This document shows, in pieces, positions 1 through 7,912 of a stretch of 17,907 nt of DNA; position 1 is the stretch's first letter, and each line of letters begins with the position of its first letter. The translations under genes were made by a program, and so were the position numbers. A model generated the notes under the pieces. It saw nothing but the letters and a program-made list of their open reading frames with translations. It made no database searches and was not told the origin of the DNA. This stretch comes from JBBSQE01 sp038258095 (GTDB lineage: Bacteria; Actinomycetota; Thermoleophilia; Solirubrobacterales; 70-9). The stretch covers positions 1 through 17,907 of the forward strand of contig JBBSQE010000035.1 of assembly GCA_038258095.1 (NCBI GenBank), written 5' to 3'.

Positions 1-198
1 GGAATCGATGTCAGCGACGAGGGTCCCGGATTCGAGGGCGACCCCGAAGCGCAGTTCGCCCGACGCAGCTCCGGAGACGGAGGCCGCGGGATCGGCCTGA
101 GCCTCGCGCGCTCGCTGGCGCGCTCCGAGGGGGGAGACCTGATCGTCACCCGGGCGCGGCCACATCCCCAGCTGACCCTCCTGTTGCCCCATCCCTGA
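1..198 (+). CDS. Sensor histidine kinase, C-terminal fragment (HATPase_c domain)
   Basis: The open frame runs in from the left edge and stops with TGA at 196-198, giving 65 residues of a protein C-terminus. It carries the two glycine-rich boxes of the GHKL ATPase fold: a G1-type DEGPGF near residue 7 and a G2-type GRGIGLSLA near residues 29-37. A short strand-forming tail (QLTLLLP) ends the domain. This pattern is typical of the ATP-binding domain of two-component sensor kinases, which autophosphorylate a histidine and pass the phosphate to a response regulator. The N box, the phospho-acceptor histidine and any sensor or membrane segments lie outside the window, so the signal cannot be inferred. 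GHKL anti-sigma or MutL-like proteins are less likely because the G2 box and short tail match kinases best. Confidence 0.85.
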   Translation, partial: GIDVSDEGPGFEGDPEAQFARRSSGDGGRGIGLSLARSLARSEGGDLIVTRARPHPQLTLLLPHP

Positions 199-267
199 CC
201 CCGGTGCGCCGGCGCTCTTTCGCTGGCTCAGGTTGGCCGGAGAACAAAGCTGAACGGGCTCCCGCGC

Positions 268-782
268 TTACCCTCCCACCCGACTCTGCAGCACCAGCGC
301 CCATGCGAGGCGACCGAACGCCCCCGCGCTGCCGGCGACACGCACCAGGTTCCACGCCTCCCATCGCGCCGCATTGAAGGCAGCACGAACCTGCTGGATG
401 TCGATCTTCGCCGGGTCGCCAGCCGACTTGATGGCGTCATTCAGAGGGACATGCACGGCCATCGTCACGGCAACGACCACCACCTAGAGCACGAGGGCAA
501 CCGCGACCCACGGGAGCGCGGGCCGACCCCGGTTGAGGACAAGAGCCGCGAGCGTCGACATGAGCGCCCCTCCGTGAACGCCCCTCCGAATGCCCCGACC
601 ATGAACCACGGGTTGATGATCGCCCGATCGATCTCCTGGAACGCGGTGACGAAGGTCCGGTCGTCGGTGCGGGCGAGGCCCCGCATCACCGTGTGCGCGT
701 AGAGGACGAAGACGCCGGCCGCAAGGCCCATCGTCAGCGTTGCGACCATCAGGGAAATGGTGCCTAGCGTGGGTTCGGACAT
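268..782 (-). pseudogene. DUF1772-like membrane protein, disrupted by a frameshift and an amber stop
   Basis: From an ATG at 780-782 the minus strand encodes a hydrophobic N-terminus (MSEPTLGTISLMVATLTMG and onward) that continues through a segment ending in NPWFMVGAFGGAF. The frame is then lost near 565-575, in a G-rich run on the coding strand, consistent with loss of one base. The neighbouring frame continues the protein with GALMSTLAALVLNRG and reaches a TAG at 484-486. The same frame then continues without interruption with a hydrophobic stretch, HVPLND, and AARWEAWNLVR to a TAA at 268-270. The pieces align end to end as one four-TM protein of about 170 residues. HVPLN and the WNxVR ending are characteristic of DUF1772 (anthrone-oxygenase-like) membrane proteins. 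Two independent lesions argue for a decayed gene, though sequencing errors could explain either one. Confidence 0.72.
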
Positions 783-1043
783 GGTCCGGTCTCCGTAGGC
801 TCGCACCTTGGCAAGCGTTGGCTGATCCGGATGGCCGCATGGCCGCCGGCTCCGCTGAATTCCCGCACATCCGATCCCAAGCGCTCGGATGTCCACGAAA
901 GCCGGACATCACCTGGCTGGGATCATCGTCGACCAGCGAGCGATCCGTCCACCGCCCTCGATCGCAGATCGGTGCCGCACGAGCCGCGCCGGAGTGGTAG
1001 AACGGTAACTGCGGTGAGGAGCAGGCGGGCGAGAGAAGCGGTG

Positions 1044-3293
1044 ATGAGCCGGGCGGGCGCGGTGATCTGCGCTGCGTTCGCGCTCGTCGTCGCAGCCCCG
1101 GCAGCAGACGCTTCCGTCTTCGACGCCCACGGCAGCGCGCGTCAGGTCTACGTCACCGGCCTCGCGCCCGGGGCGAAGATGTCGCTCCTCGACCGCAGGG
1201 GCAAGTTCGTCGCCAGACGAAGCGCTGACGCGCAGGGCGGGCTCCTGTTTCGAAACGTCAGGCCCGGGTCCGGCTACAGGGTGAAGGCAGGAAGACAGAG
1301 GTCGGGGCCGCTCACCGTCATCTCCAATTCGCCCGCTCCGCCGAGCACCGCCGTCTACAACCAGGACATCCCCGCCAGCGGCTACGGGTACCTCACCACC
1401 CGCGATGGCACCAAGCTCTCCATCTACGTCCATCCGCCGCAGGACATCTCGAGCGTCCTCGGCGTCGGCCTGCCGCCGCTCCCGATCGACGGCCCGCACC
1501 CGACCCTGATCGAGTACGCAGGCTACGGCTACGCCAACCCCGCCGGTCCGGAGAGCGGCATCTCGATCCTCGCCAACCTCATGGGCTTCACCGTCGTCGA
1601 CGTGAACATGCGGGGCACCGGCTGCTCGGGCGGCGCCTATGACTTCTTCGAGCCGCTGCAGTCGCTCGACGGCTACGACGTCATCGAGACGATCGCACGG
1701 CAGTCATGGGTCCTGAACCACAAGGTCGGGATGATGGGCATCTCCTACGGCGGCATCAGCCAGCTGTTCACGGCGGCCACCAACCCGCCGAGCCTTGCCG
1801 CGATCTCCCCGCTCTCGGTCCTCGACCAGACGCAGACGACGCTCTATCCGGGAGGCGTCCTCAACACCGGCTTCGCGGTCAACTGGGCGAAGGAACGCGT
1901 CCACGATGCGCTCCCGGCGTCGCCCGACGGCGGCCAGGGCTGGGCCTACAAGCGCATCCAGGGGGGCGACGGGATCTGCAAGGACAATCAGGCGCTGCAC
2001 GGCAAGGCGGTCAACCTGCTCGCGAAGATCAAGCGGAACAACCACTACCGCCCAAGGGTCGCCGATCCGCTCTCGCCGATCACCTTCGTGCACAAGATCC
2101 ACGTGCCGGTCTTCATGGCCTGTCAGTGGACCGACGAGCAGACCGGCGGACACTGCCCGACGCTCGCCGAGCACATGACCGGCACACGCCGAAAGTGGTT
2201 CACCTTCACCAACGGCACTCACGTCGACTCGCTCGATCCCGCGACGTTCAACCGTTGGTATGACTTCCTCGAGCTCTACGTGGCGCAGCAGACACCCCTG
2301 ACCAACTCGGCGCTGCTGCACGCCGCGTCGCCCGTGATCTACAGCGAGGCGATGGGGATCAACGGCGTCGTGATCCCACCCGACTCGATCCAGACCCAGC
2401 CGACCTACGACGGTGCGCTGAGCGCGTTCGAGGCGCTGCCGGCGGTCCGGATCCTCTTCGACAACGGCGCGGGATCCAATCCGGGCTTTCCGGTCCCGGG
2501 CTTCGAGCAGTCCTTTTCCAAGTTCCCGATCCCCGGCACCAGGGCACGGTCGTTCTATCTCTCGCCCGGCGGCGCGCTCAGGGACACGCCGCCCGCCCGC
2601 AGGCGTGGCGCCGACTCCTTCATATGGAACGCCAAGGCGCGCCCGGCGACCAACTTCACCGGGGACACGGCCGCTGGTAGCGGGGGCCTTTGGACAGCGA
2701 CCCCGGTCTACAACTGGACACAGAACCCGGCGGGCAGGGCCCTCTCCTACGTCTCGGCGCCGCTCGCGCAGAACACGACGGTGATCGGCGCCGGCTCGGT
2801 TCAGGCCTGGGTCCGCTCCTCGAAGCCGAACGTCGACCTGCAGGCGACGATCTCCGAGGTTCGCCCCGACGGCAAGGAGACCTTCGTGCAGAACGGCTGG
2901 CTGCGGGGCAACGAGCGCAAGCTCGACCGGCGCAAGAGCACGCCACTCGAGCCGGTCCTGAGCCTCCGCCAGCGTGACGTGAGGCCGCTGCCGAGGAACC
3001 GGTTCGTGAGAGTCACGATCCCGCTCTACTACCAGGGCCATGCCTACCGGGCCGGGTCTCGCATACGCGTGACGATCTCGGCGCCGAACGGCGATCAGCC
3101 GATCTGGTCCTTCGGACACACGCTGCCCCGCGGCACCGCCAAGGTCAGAATCGCCCGCTCGAAGAGGATGCCCTCGCGGCTCTACCTGCCGGTGGTGGCG
3201 GGCGTGAACGTCCCGACCGGCCTCCCGCCCTGCCCCGGCCTTCGCGGCGAGCCCTGCCGCAACTACCAGCCGTTCAGGAACCGCGCGGGCTGA
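1044..3293 (+). CDS. Secreted CocE/NonD family hydrolase (X-Pro dipeptidyl-peptidase-like, S15)
   Basis: This 749-residue protein begins with a Sec signal peptide (MSRAGAVICAAFALVVAAP, with an AxA-type site near ADAS), so it is probably exported. A small beta-rich region of about 100 residues follows. Next comes an alpha/beta-hydrolase domain with the nucleophile elbow GISYGG (Ser234), a candidate acid Asp364 in QWTDE, and His393 in GTHVDS. An RGTGCSGG stretch precedes the elbow, as is usual in this family. The last 250 or so residues are beta-rich, like the PepX_C jelly-roll domain, with RVTISAPNG near the end. Family members hydrolyse acyl, ester or X-Pro bonds; the substrate cannot be read from sequence. 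I chose ATG 1044 because the signal peptide starts there; GTG 1041 is in frame and adjacent, and an upstream extension to 831 has no protein-like character. It stands alone, divergent from the broken DUF1772 gene. Confidence 0.9.
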   Translation: MSRAGAVICAAFALVVAAPAADASVFDAHGSARQVYVTGLAPGAKMSLLDRRGKFVARRSADAQGGLLFRNVRPGSGYRVKAGRQRSGPLTVISNSPAPPSTAVYNQDIPASGYGYLTTRDGTKLSIYVHPPQDISSVLGVGLPPLPIDGPHPTLIEYAGYGYANPAGPESGISILANLMGFTVVDVNMRGTGCSGGAYDFFEPLQSLDGYDVIETIARQSWVLNHKVGMMGISYGGISQLFTAATNPPSLAAISPLSVLDQTQTTLYPGGVLNTGFAVNWAKERVHDALPASPDGGQGWAYKRIQGGDGICKDNQALHGKAVNLLAKIKRNNHYRPRVADPLSPITFVHKIHVPVFMACQWTDEQTGGHCPTLAEHMTGTRRKWFTFTNGTHVDSLDPATFNRWYDFLELYVAQQTPLTNSALLHAASPVIYSEAMGINGVVIPPDSIQTQPTYDGALSAFEALPAVRILFDNGAGSNPGFPVPGFEQSFSKFPIPGTRARSFYLSPGGALRDTPPARRRGADSFIWNAKARPATNFTGDTAAGSGGLWTATPVYNWTQNPAGRALSYVSAPLAQNTTVIGAGSVQAWVRSSKPNVDLQATISEVRPDGKETFVQNGWLRGNERKLDRRKSTPLEPVLSLRQRDVRPLPRNRFVRVTIPLYYQGHAYRAGSRIRVTISAPNGDQPIWSFGHTLPRGTAKVRIARSKRMPSRLYLPVVAGVNVPTGLPPCPGLRGEPCRNYQPFRNRAG

Positions 3294-3600
3294 GCGCAGC
3301 CGAGACGTTTGTGGATGCGGTGGTTCAGCCGCTCCGCGACCAGCAGCAGTGCGATGGCCTGGCTCCGGTCCGGAACCTAGCTGAGGGGGAACCGGGACCC
3401 TAGGGCCATTTGCGGCTCCAGCGGCACCCTCGGCGGCCAGATGAACCATCCCGCAGAGGTCGCGACGGGGCGGTGCGCAGGCCCGCCTACGTGACCGATG
3501 ACAACCGGGTCCAGCGGTTCCGCGGCTCGAGGAACTCGAGGCATGGAGACACGTCCCGCCGCCGATCCGCCGCCGGATCGGCTTCGGTTAGGGTTGGCCC
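3294..3600. other. Gene-free spacer between the CocE-like hydrolase and the SDR gene
   Basis: No convincing gene is present in these 307 bases. The minus strand from about 3377 down to 3294 reads as a helix-like peptide (VAERLNHRIHKRLG), but it has a stop just upstream and no start, so it may be chance or a decayed gene end. A 22-bp palindrome lies at 3561-3582, close to the SDR start. No clear intrinsic terminator for the upstream gene was seen. Confidence 0.5.
3561..3582. promoter_or_regulatory. Palindrome upstream of the SDR gene, possible operator
   Basis: An 8-bp arm, gccgatcc (3561-3568), is repeated as its exact reverse complement, ggatcggc (3575-3582), around a 6-nt centre. It ends 18 nt before the SDR start codon, the usual location of a TetR- or MarR-type operator. 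In RNA it could instead form a hairpin in the 5' leader. No regulator gene is adjacent, so the binding protein is unknown. Confidence 0.4.
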
Positions 3601-4485
3601 ATGACGGTGAAAGCCGTCCTTGTCACCGGGGCTTCTTCGGGAATCGGCCGGGCGACGGCCATCTCAATGGAAAGGGCAGGATGGTTGGTCTTCGCCGGGA
3701 TTCGCGATACCGCCGCGGGAGAGTCGCTCGTGGCCGCCGCAAGTGGCGTCGGAGCGCTCGAGCCAATTGCCCTCGAGGTCACCGATCAAGAGTCGATCGC
3801 TGTCGCCCGGGCCCAGATCATCGACCGAAGCGGCCAGGACGGTCTCCGCGGCCTCGTGAACAACGCGGGAATCGGCGTTGGCGGGGTGTTGGAGTACGTG
3901 GATCTGGACGACTTCCGGCGCGTTCTCGAAGTCAACGTGACCGGTCAGGTCGCCGTGACGCAAGCCATGCTTCCTTTGCTCCGGCGTGGTCACGGGAGGA
4001 TCGCCTTCACCAGCTCGGACAATGGTCGCTGGGCGCCGCCCTACATGGGACCTTACGCTGCCTCGAAGTTCGCAATAGAGGGCCTGGGAGACGCGTTGCG
4101 ACTCGAACTTCGCCGGTCGAGGATTCATGTTGCGATAATCGAGCCCGGATCGATCAAGAGCTCGATCTGGGACAAAGGCCTCGATGGTCTGGATGAGCTC
4201 GACCTTCCCGATGAGTCAGAAGGCATCTACGGCGATGTCCCGGGAGTCCTGCGCCAGGGCCTCGAACAGGGTCAGCGCGACGCGATCCCTGCTGAGCGCG
4301 TGGCCGATGCGATTCATCATGCGTTGACCGCCCGCCGGCCGAAGACACGATATCGGGTGGGCCGCGACGCCCAGATGCTGATCATGCTCCGTGCGGCGCT
4401 CCCCGACCGCGCGTTCGACTATGTGATCAGCAAGTTTGTCGGCCGGCTCGAGAAGTCAAGCAGGGGAGATCAGGGTGGGCCTTAG
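3601..4485 (+). CDS. SDR family NAD(P)-dependent oxidoreductase
   Basis: This 294-residue cytosolic enzyme is a classical short-chain dehydrogenase/reductase. The Rossmann cofactor loop TGASSGIG is at residues 9-16, NNAG at 87-90, and the catalytic Ser139, Tyr152 and Lys156 (YAASK) have the canonical 13- and 4-residue spacing. The length is somewhat above the 250-residue core because of a C-terminal extension rich in Arg and hydrophobics, as seen in retinol-dehydrogenase-like members. Members interconvert alcohols and ketones using NAD(P)H, but the substrate is not predictable. ATG 3601 is chosen because the Rossmann strand follows at once; the Shine-Dalgarno sequence is weak. The gene lies immediately left of the tRNA-Ser fragment and is read as native chromosome flanking the island. 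Confidence 0.93.
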   Translation: MTVKAVLVTGASSGIGRATAISMERAGWLVFAGIRDTAAGESLVAAASGVGALEPIALEVTDQESIAVARAQIIDRSGQDGLRGLVNNAGIGVGGVLEYVDLDDFRRVLEVNVTGQVAVTQAMLPLLRRGHGRIAFTSSDNGRWAPPYMGPYAASKFAIEGLGDALRLELRRSRIHVAIIEPGSIKSSIWDKGLDGLDELDLPDESEGIYGDVPGVLRQGLEQGQRDAIPAERVADAIHHALTARRPKTRYRVGRDAQMLIMLRAALPDRAFDYVISKFVGRLEKSSRGDQGGP

Positions 4486-4529
4486 TATCGCCGCAAGGCC
4501 CTAAACGGAGCCAGGCGTTGCCCCACGAG

Positions 4530-4588
4530 CGGAGGGGGTGGGATTCGAACCCACGAGCCGCCTTGCGACGGCCACCGGTTTTCAAGAC
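4530..4588 (-). tRNA. 3' half of tRNA-Ser(UGA): truncated tRNA, probable integration att site
   Basis: Read on the minus strand from 4588, the sequence contains the anticodon loop CTTGAAA (4586-4580, anticodon TGA at 4584-4582) and the 3' strand of the anticodon stem, ACCGG (4579-4575). A class II variable arm follows with a 6-bp stem (GCCGTC / GGCGGC) around GCAA. The T arm GTGGGTTCGAATCCCAC (4554-4538), the acceptor 3' strand CCCCTCC (4537-4531) and discriminator G (4530) complete it. No CCA is encoded. Upstream of 4588 there is no matching anticodon 5' strand (CAAGT instead of CCGGT), no D arm and no GGAGGGG acceptor strand, so the 5' half is absent. Such 3'-half copies are left where a tyrosine integrase recombines at a tRNA anticodon region. 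The orientation places the inserted element to the right. It is unlikely to make a functional tRNA. Confidence 0.85.
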
Positions 4589-4637
4589 TTGTGTAGTTCA
4601 CGGAAACTCCCTGGAAATCCGCTACTTTCGGATTGTG

Positions 4638-4658
4638 TTGCGCCAGGATTTGCGCCAG
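4638..4658. repeat. Tandem 9-bp repeat TTGCGCCAG beside the att site
   Basis: TTGCGCCAG occurs at 4638-4646 and again at 4650-4658, so the two copies are 12 bp apart, about one helical turn, and face the same way. They lie 50-70 bp inside the presumed island end. Short direct repeats at this distance are typical of integrase arm-type binding sites, but two copies could also be chance. Confidence 0.4.
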
Positions 4659-4747
4659 TGACGAGAGAAGTCGGTGGTCGAACTTCGATGATCTCGCGAG
4701 TGTGTCTAGTGGTTTGGCGCCGCCACTCCCCCCGGCTCCCCCCGCCC

Positions 4748-6148
4748 TCAGGCAAGCAAATCATTTTGAGCTAGCTCGGCTAGCTGCCGAAAGCCAGCGT
4801 CATGAGCCCGCCGGACCGTGCTCTCGCTTGGCTCGGGCTCCTGCGGTGGATCGGGGTGCGCCTGATCCTCCTCCGGAAGGCGGGGTGCCTTCGCCGGAGG
4901 CGGCGTGAGGTCCTGCACCAAGTCGCGGTAGAAGTCGACCATCTGCCGGCGCGTTTCGGTTACGAAGGAGCCCTCGGTTCTCCCGCGCTTTCGACCCATC
5001 GGCCGCGAGACGGCGAGGCAGAAGGAGCGTGGCTCGCGCTTGGGATCGTCCGCCAGCAGCAGCGAAGCCGGGATCTCGCGAGCGTCTTCCAAGCTTGCCG
5101 TCGTCGTCCGGCCTGTTTTCGCGAAGCGCGTCTCGATCCTCAGCGTGGGGGGTACGTCGCGCAACTGCCGAAGCAACCAGCTCACTCGCGCCTTTGCTCG
5201 GCGATCGGCGGGAGCGGCGATCTCAACCGTGGTCGTAACGCGAGAACTGCGCAGATCGGCCTCGATCCCGACCGCTCCAACAGCGTTCGGAACTTCAAGA
5301 CTTCCAACGAGGACCCCAGATTCGGCAAGATCTCGGGTGGCGTCTGCGATCCGATCCCCCGAGGACTTCCTGCGGGGGCGCGACTGCCTGACCGTTACTC
5401 CTAGCTCCTGGCTCAGCTGCAGCGCGAGGTATTCGACGAGCTGCTCCCAGCGCCCGGCGATCAGAGCGGCCTGTGGGTCGCGCGCCTGCAACGTCGAATC
5501 ACGGGCTGAATCGCGGACACCGCTCCACTCCTCGCCCATCCCCTCAAAGCCGCTTGCCCCGGAGCGCTCGTCGTCGAGATAGCGGATCAACTCATTCAGG
5601 ATGAAGGCCTGGTCGGGGTCCTCGACACCGCGAAAGCGGTGCTGCATGATCGCCTCGGTGAGAATGCCCCACCAGGAGAGATGGCGGACCGTGAGCTTTC
5701 CGACCTTACGCTTGTCCACCTCGTAGGGGAGGGAGTCCGACGTGGCCCGGATCTGATTGCTGATTGTCAGGAGCCCGTCGAAGCCGTGGACCCGGGCCAT
5801 CTCGAGGTAGCGCAGCACCTGCTCGGCGCCGAGCTGAGACCTCGCGGTTTTCACTTCAACGAGGCAGGACCAGCGCCGCTTCCCCCTCTCGACGACGATC
5901 GCACCGTCAGGGATGTGGACCGTGCCTTCCTCGTCCTTCAGCCGCACCTCGGTGTAGGTGGCGATCCGGCCCTTGGGCGCACGTAGATGCCCGAGAAGCT
6001 CATGACCGAAGTCGGGTACTGCCGGAAGCACTGCAAGCAGCGCCGACGTCGCCCGCGTCTCCTGCTCTTCCTGTCCCCTGATGCCCGCTGTCGGGATCAG
6101 GCGAGCAGGTGTCCATTCAGACTCCGGCCCAGCAGCATTCGGCGACAT
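4748..6148 (-). CDS. PD-(D/E)XK nuclease-like protein of the island
   Basis: This 466-residue protein has a nuclease-like core near its N-terminus. PDG at 80-82 is followed about 15 residues later by LVEVKT (Glu98, Lys100), matching the D-(E)XK arrangement of the PD-(D/E)XK fold, and Glu29/Glu30 sit on a preceding helix. The remainder (about 150-420) is predicted alpha/beta without a motif I recognise, and the tail is Pro/Glu-rich and disordered. Some relatives in actinobacteria are, from memory, labelled 'stress response protein'. It may cleave nucleic acid, possibly as an effector, but no experiment-based family is identified. ATG 6148 is chosen because a strong GAGGAGGGG Shine-Dalgarno lies just upstream. 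It is the last gene of the leftward set starting at 8515, after a 138-nt gap that could hold its own promoter. Confidence 0.72.
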   Translation of the reverse strand: MSPNAAGPESEWTPARLIPTAGIRGQEEQETRATSALLAVLPAVPDFGHELLGHLRAPKGRIATYTEVRLKDEEGTVHIPDGAIVVERGKRRWSCLVEVKTARSQLGAEQVLRYLEMARVHGFDGLLTISNQIRATSDSLPYEVDKRKVGKLTVRHLSWWGILTEAIMQHRFRGVEDPDQAFILNELIRYLDDERSGASGFEGMGEEWSGVRDSARDSTLQARDPQAALIAGRWEQLVEYLALQLSQELGVTVRQSRPRRKSSGDRIADATRDLAESGVLVGSLEVPNAVGAVGIEADLRSSRVTTTVEIAAPADRRAKARVSWLLRQLRDVPPTLRIETRFAKTGRTTTASLEDAREIPASLLLADDPKREPRSFCLAVSRPMGRKRGRTEGSFVTETRRQMVDFYRDLVQDLTPPPAKAPRLPEEDQAHPDPPQEPEPSESTVRRAHDAGFRQLAELAQNDLLA

Positions 6149-6286
6149 CCCACATCCCCTCCTCGATGTGGGGCCACCCTATGACAGATCCCTGACTTGG
6201 GCAAACGGCGGGAGGAAAGTGCCTGGAAGGGGTAGCGCCCGCCAATTCAGGGCCCGATCGTAAGGTGACCGGACCAGCGCCATACC

Positions 6287-6793
6287 TCAGAGCACCCGAG
6301 TCGGAGCAGGCGGCTCTGGGAGCGGCCAGCCGCAGGCCCGCGCGGCCAAACGGCTCACTACCTCATCGCCACGCGGCCCCTGATCTTCCGTGAATCCACC
6401 AGTGATCAACTCGCTCGTTTCGATCGAGATCTCTTCGCTGGCGTGAGCGAACTTCCACCTTCGCTCCCGCGTGATCGTCGCTCCCGCCTCATTGATCGTG
6501 GACTCAAGCTCCACCCGAGTCTGGGCGCCCAGGGGCACCGAGACGGCGGCGACCTTAATGGCGCGAGAGCCGCCTTGCGACGCCTCGCGAATTCGCACGA
6601 CGACCATGGCACTGCTGCTCACGCTCAAGACAGCAGGGCTTCCGTCAGCGTTCGCAGCTGCGGCCGGTGCGTCGTCCGTCAACATGCCTCGCAGCTCATT
6701 TGCGAACCAGTTGTATAGCGCCGTCGCCGCCTGACGATCCTCGTGCCTCTCGATCCATTCCGCGGCAACCTCTCGAGCTTGTCTGTCGTTCAT
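6287..6793 (-). CDS. Hypothetical protein in the DUF4062 operon
   Basis: I do not recognise this 168-residue protein. Its N-terminus is helical (AAEWIERHEDRQAATALYNWFANELRG is broken here for length; key residues are W, Y, W and F at 13-29). A low-complexity Ala/Asp linker follows at about 40-52. Then comes a beta-rich segment with alternating hydrophobics (VSSSAMVVVRI, IKVAAVSVPLG, TRVELESTI) that could form a small sandwich. No signal peptide or membrane segment is seen. Its ATG overlaps the stop of the DUF4062 gene by 4 nt (ATGA), so the two are probably translationally coupled and the products may act together. An adaptor or partner subunit is possible but not shown. Confidence 0.75.
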   Translation of the reverse strand: MNDRQAREVAAEWIERHEDRQAATALYNWFANELRGMLTDDAPAAAANADGSPAVLSVSSSAMVVVRIREASQGGSRAIKVAAVSVPLGAQTRVELESTINEAGATITRERRWKFAHASEEISIETSELITGGFTEDQGPRGDEVVSRLAARACGWPLPEPPAPTRVL

Positions 6794-7905
6794 TGCACTG
6801 CCCCGGCATCAGCGAATACTCGTTTCACGGCCGCGACCAAGGCTCGCGCAAGAGCGGGCTGGTCGAGTTCGCCCCTGGTAGCGACTTGAGCCGGATCGGG
6901 AGCGAGGACCAATGCCGGCACCCTCATCGAATGACTCATCGAGCTGCCGGTCGAGTCGGCAAACCCCTTGTAGCTCGCGTCTGGAATGGCGATGCACACG
7001 GCAGCACGCGTAATCTCTCGGCGACTGTCGACCCGGTCCCAAGCGAGCTGAGCGAAGCGACCAGCGGCTGAGACGAGGTCCTCCAAGCGCGTTGGACTGA
7101 CCGCGGATCCGCCAAAGCTTCCCTCGCCGGCAACTGACCCGACGACGACCAGGGCGCCGTCGGTCCGAATCAGGCCCTCTGGGGCCGTCCAGTTTTGGCT
7201 TGTCGAGCCCTCGAGCTGCACTCCAGCGCCACTCACCGAAGCCTTGATTCCCACTTCCTGAGAGGCGAGGCCCGCGGCGCGAAATGCGGCAGCCAGATCG
7301 TCCCCGAGGCCGGCATCTTCGAGTGCCAACGCATCGAGGAGGGTGGTCTGGCGGAGCGGGACGACACCGACGCGGGCGGCGACCCCGCTCGACATGTGAC
7401 CCCGGCGCTCCTCGCCACGCGCGAGCTCGGCTGCGGCTGCTTGCGCGGAAGGGGCATCTTCAGCGACTCCCGCCAGGTGTCTGGTCAGGGCGGCGGAGAC
7501 TGCGGCAGCAACGTCATTGGCGTCGGTGAAGCTCCCGGACAGTGCACCTTCGCCCCAGTCGCCGCGCACCCTCCCGAGAAACTCCGCCTGAGCGCGTTCC
7601 ATTTCGATCCTCTGATTCACGACCAGGATCGGCTTTCCGAGGCGCTTCGCCTCTTCGTACTCGTCCTCCGTCGGGCTACGCTCGCCGGAGGGAAAGTCGC
7701 CGTATCGTTCCCCCAGCAACACTAGGTAGATGTCGGCGTTGCCAACCTCATCAAGCAGAGCGCGACGCGGTGGCTCGGCTGCGGCCGGGTGTTCCTCGGA
7801 GCGCGACGCGTGGAGCCCAGCGTTGCGGACGCCTTGAGCCGCGCCGTCGCGCACATCCTCGAATCCGGTGACCACGCTGCTCAGGAACACGCTTTGAACC
7901 GGCAT
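6790..7905 (-). CDS. DUF4062 (TIR-like N-terminal domain) protein
   Basis: The 371-residue product begins with VFLSSVVTGFEDVRD at 6-20. About 40 residues later it has ADIYLVLLGERYG (57-69), then SPTEDEYEEA (77-86) and KPILVV (91-96). These are the hallmarks of DUF4062, a TIR/flavodoxin-like fold. It is found at the N-terminus of many multidomain proteins, including ones linked to signalling and anti-phage defence. The rest (about 170-371) has no domain I can name; it is alpha/beta with a strand-rich core (ALVVVGSVAGEG, AAVCIAIPD). ATG 7905 is chosen over an upstream in-frame start at 7995 because a GAGG Shine-Dalgarno precedes it and the domain begins at once. It starts 7 nt after the upstream gene and overlaps the downstream gene by 4 nt. 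NADase activity cannot be asserted; I do not see an obvious TIR catalytic Glu signature. Confidence 0.82.
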   Translation of the reverse strand: MPVQSVFLSSVVTGFEDVRDGAAQGVRNAGLHASRSEEHPAAAEPPRRALLDEVGNADIYLVLLGERYGDFPSGERSPTEDEYEEAKRLGKPILVVNQRIEMERAQAEFLGRVRGDWGEGALSGSFTDANDVAAAVSAALTRHLAGVAEDAPSAQAAAAELARGEERRGHMSSGVAARVGVVPLRQTTLLDALALEDAGLGDDLAAAFRAAGLASQEVGIKASVSGAGVQLEGSTSQNWTAPEGLIRTDGALVVVGSVAGEGSFGGSAVSPTRLEDLVSAAGRFAQLAWDRVDSRREITRAAVCIAIPDASYKGFADSTGSSMSHSMRVPALVLAPDPAQVATRGELDQPALARALVAAVKRVFADAGAVQ

Positions 7906-7912
7906 GGGATCC

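Noticed and set aside
3294..3380. A minus-strand peptide with VAERLNHRIHKRLG
   Set aside because: There is a stop just upstream and no start codon; too short to support a gene or a named remnant.
1704..3449. A 581-codon minus-strand open frame opposite the CocE-like hydrolase
   Set aside because: It is the antisense of a well-supported gene with catalytic motifs; its product is Arg/Gly/Ala/Val-rich with no recognisable domain.
4538..4774. A 78-codon plus-strand frame starting MGFEPTSRLA
   Set aside because: It is read through the T arm of the tRNA-Ser fragment; such GFEPTS peptides are a familiar artefact of tRNA genes.
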